From: Methanomethylophilus sp963631655
Lineage (GTDB): Archaea; Thermoplasmatota; Thermoplasmata; Methanomassiliicoccales; Methanomethylophilaceae
Length of the DNA stretch: 6,111 nucleotides
Assembly (NCBI GenBank): GCA_963631655.1
Contig: CAVGRR010000087.1
Coordinates: 1 to 6,111, forward strand
Direction of reading: 5' to 3'
The position numbers and the translations under genes were made by a program. Below the pieces are notes generated by a model. It was not told the origin of the DNA and ran no database searches. It worked only from the letters and a program-made list of their open reading frames with translations. Below, piece by piece: positions 5,250 to 6,111 of this stretch. Positions within the stretch are counted from its first letter, which is position 1; every line of letters starts with the position of its first letter.

Positions 5250-6111
5250 TCAAGCGGTGTTGAAGGCTGTGGCGAGGGCGGTGACGAATGCGGTGGCACC
5301 TTCGGCAAAGAATGCCTGACGTGCGGTCGAATCATCTTTGTATTTTTCGTAGGTGGCATCGTTGTAGTAGTAGTTACCGAGGTAAGTTCCCACCATATCG
5401 ATGACCATATTGCCCTTGTATGCGCAGAGGTACAGGGTGCTTCCGATGTAGGGAGTCTTGGAGCTGGTGCTGCTCGAGAACTGCACATAGATTCCGTCGA
5501 ATTTGCTGGAGAGTTCGGAACTGATTTCGAGTACAATCTTTCCTTTTCCCTCACAGGTTGTCTTGAGTGCTTCGTACTGGGTCTTTGCTATATCTGCGGT
5601 GTCACAGTAGGTGAACTTCAGGTCCTTGGAGGTCGCAGTTCCGTTGTAGTATGTTCCAGACATCGTGAACACGCCTTCATTGTCTGCGGTTGCACTTGCT
5701 TTTCCGTAGACTCCTTCGTTGTATGCTTTGACGAATGCATTGGCAGTGGAGGTGAGCTTGTCGAGCACAGCATTGTCGACGTATCTCGCCCTGATGTTGT
5801 CGCAGACGATGAAACTGCCGTCATCGTTGAGGGTGCTTCCGTCGGCACGGAGGGTGTATCCTTCTTTGACAGTAGTTGCGGAAAGGATCAGCTTGGTTCC
5901 GTAGGCGAATTTGTCACCGGTGTTGACGGTCGTTCCATCAGTGGTTTTGACGGTGACACCGTCTTCGACAGTGATGGTGTATTCGTACGAACTGAGGACG
6001 AGGTTCTTGTTGGGGGCATCGGAAATATTCTTCTGGTAGAGGCCGGCCAGTTTGTTGTGGATCCCGTTCGCCCAATCAAGGTTGAGGGCATCGACCTCGC
6101 TTCCGTAGATT
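5250..6111 (-). CDS. Probable extracellular multidomain protein, possibly an ABC substrate-binding protein with C-terminal fusion (5' end outside window)
   Basis: The frame is open from the right edge of the window to TGA at 5250-5252, giving 286 visible residues; the start and any signal peptide lie outside. Internal GTG 5768 is not the start because coding continues upstream. Residues 1-27 (IYGSEVDALNLDWANGI and on to LAGLYQKN) resemble the last strand and helix of periplasmic binding proteins of BtuCD-type importers, which fits the adjacent permeases but is a weak, short match. Residues about 40-112 form a beta-rich unit (YTITVEDG, DKFAYGTKLILSA, GYTL, DGSFIV) like divergent InlB B-repeats found in surface proteins. 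Residues 113-286 are an unrecognised domain rich in Tyr, Thr, Ser and Ala. It starts with a helix (LDKLTSTANAFVKAYNEG), has central strands (GIYVQF, LYLCAYKGNMVIDMVG), and ends with a helix (FVTALATAFNTA). Cysteines are few. There is no C-terminal membrane anchor, so attachment would be N-terminal or through partners. Confidence 0.8.
   Translation of the reverse strand, partial: IYGSEVDALNLDWANGIHNKLAGLYQKNISDAPNKNLVLSSYEYTITVEDGVTVKTTDGTTVNTGDKFAYGTKLILSATTVKEGYTLRADGSTLNDDGSFIVCDNIRARYVDNAVLDKLTSTANAFVKAYNEGVYGKASATADNEGVFTMSGTYYNGTATSKDLKFTYCDTADIAKTQYEALKTTCEGKGKIVLEISSELSSKFDGIYVQFSSSTSSKTPYIGSTLYLCAYKGNMVIDMVGTYLGNYYYNDATYEKYKDDSTARQAFFAEGATAFVTALATAFNTA

Noticed and set aside
5766..5768. 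GTG as start of the secreted protein, giving 172 residues
   Set aside because: Coding continues in frame for 114 more codons to the window edge with a coherent beta-repeat, and no signal peptide follows the GTG.

Overview
The window most resembles a euryarchaeal genome, possibly a host-associated methanogen of the Methanomassiliicoccales type. This rests on protein style (COG1373-type ATPases, BtuC-family permeases, a secreted repeat protein), on two starts with a TATA-like box centred about 25 nt upstream and no Shine-Dalgarno (SD) motif, as in archaeal leaderless transcripts, and on one start with an archaeal-type GGTGAT SD. Base composition is moderate (about 52 % G+C in a sampled coding stretch, lower at the far left). 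The lineage is inference; no marker gene is present.

Left part, + strand (1-2689): two consecutive but divergent AAA+ ATPases of the COG1373 type (AAA_14 core, DUF4143 region with a winged helix, C-terminal PD-(D/E)XK-like fold). The first is cut by the window edge inside its Walker A motif. Between them is a 128-bp spacer with nested GGAATT/AATTCC inverted repeats just upstream of a TATA-like box, a plausible operator-promoter for the second ATPase. A small two-helix membrane protein of unknown function (2760-3002, +) follows from its own apparent promoter and converges on the right-hand genes.

Right part, - strand (3043-6111), read right to left: the 3' part of a large, probably extracellular protein, then two BtuC/FecCD-family ABC permeases. 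The visible part of the first protein contains what may be the last helix of a substrate-binding protein, an InlB-like beta-repeat and an unrecognised C-terminal domain of about 170 residues. A 61-bp gap with a GC-rich GAAA-capped hairpin separates it from the permeases. The permease genes are 4 bp apart, and the stop codon of the first lies inside the SD of the second, so their translation looks coupled. Together they look like the capture and membrane parts of an importer for a siderophore, haem or corrinoid. No ATPase gene is in the window and none can follow directly, because the next gene downstream is on the opposite strand.

No stretch longer than 300 bp lacks a gene. I see no rRNA, tRNA, CRISPR, transposase or integrase. 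The most unusual items are the multidomain capture-type protein beside paired permeases, the nested palindromes before the second ATPase, and the hairpin between the capture and permease genes. None of these amounts to a clearly new system on sequence alone.
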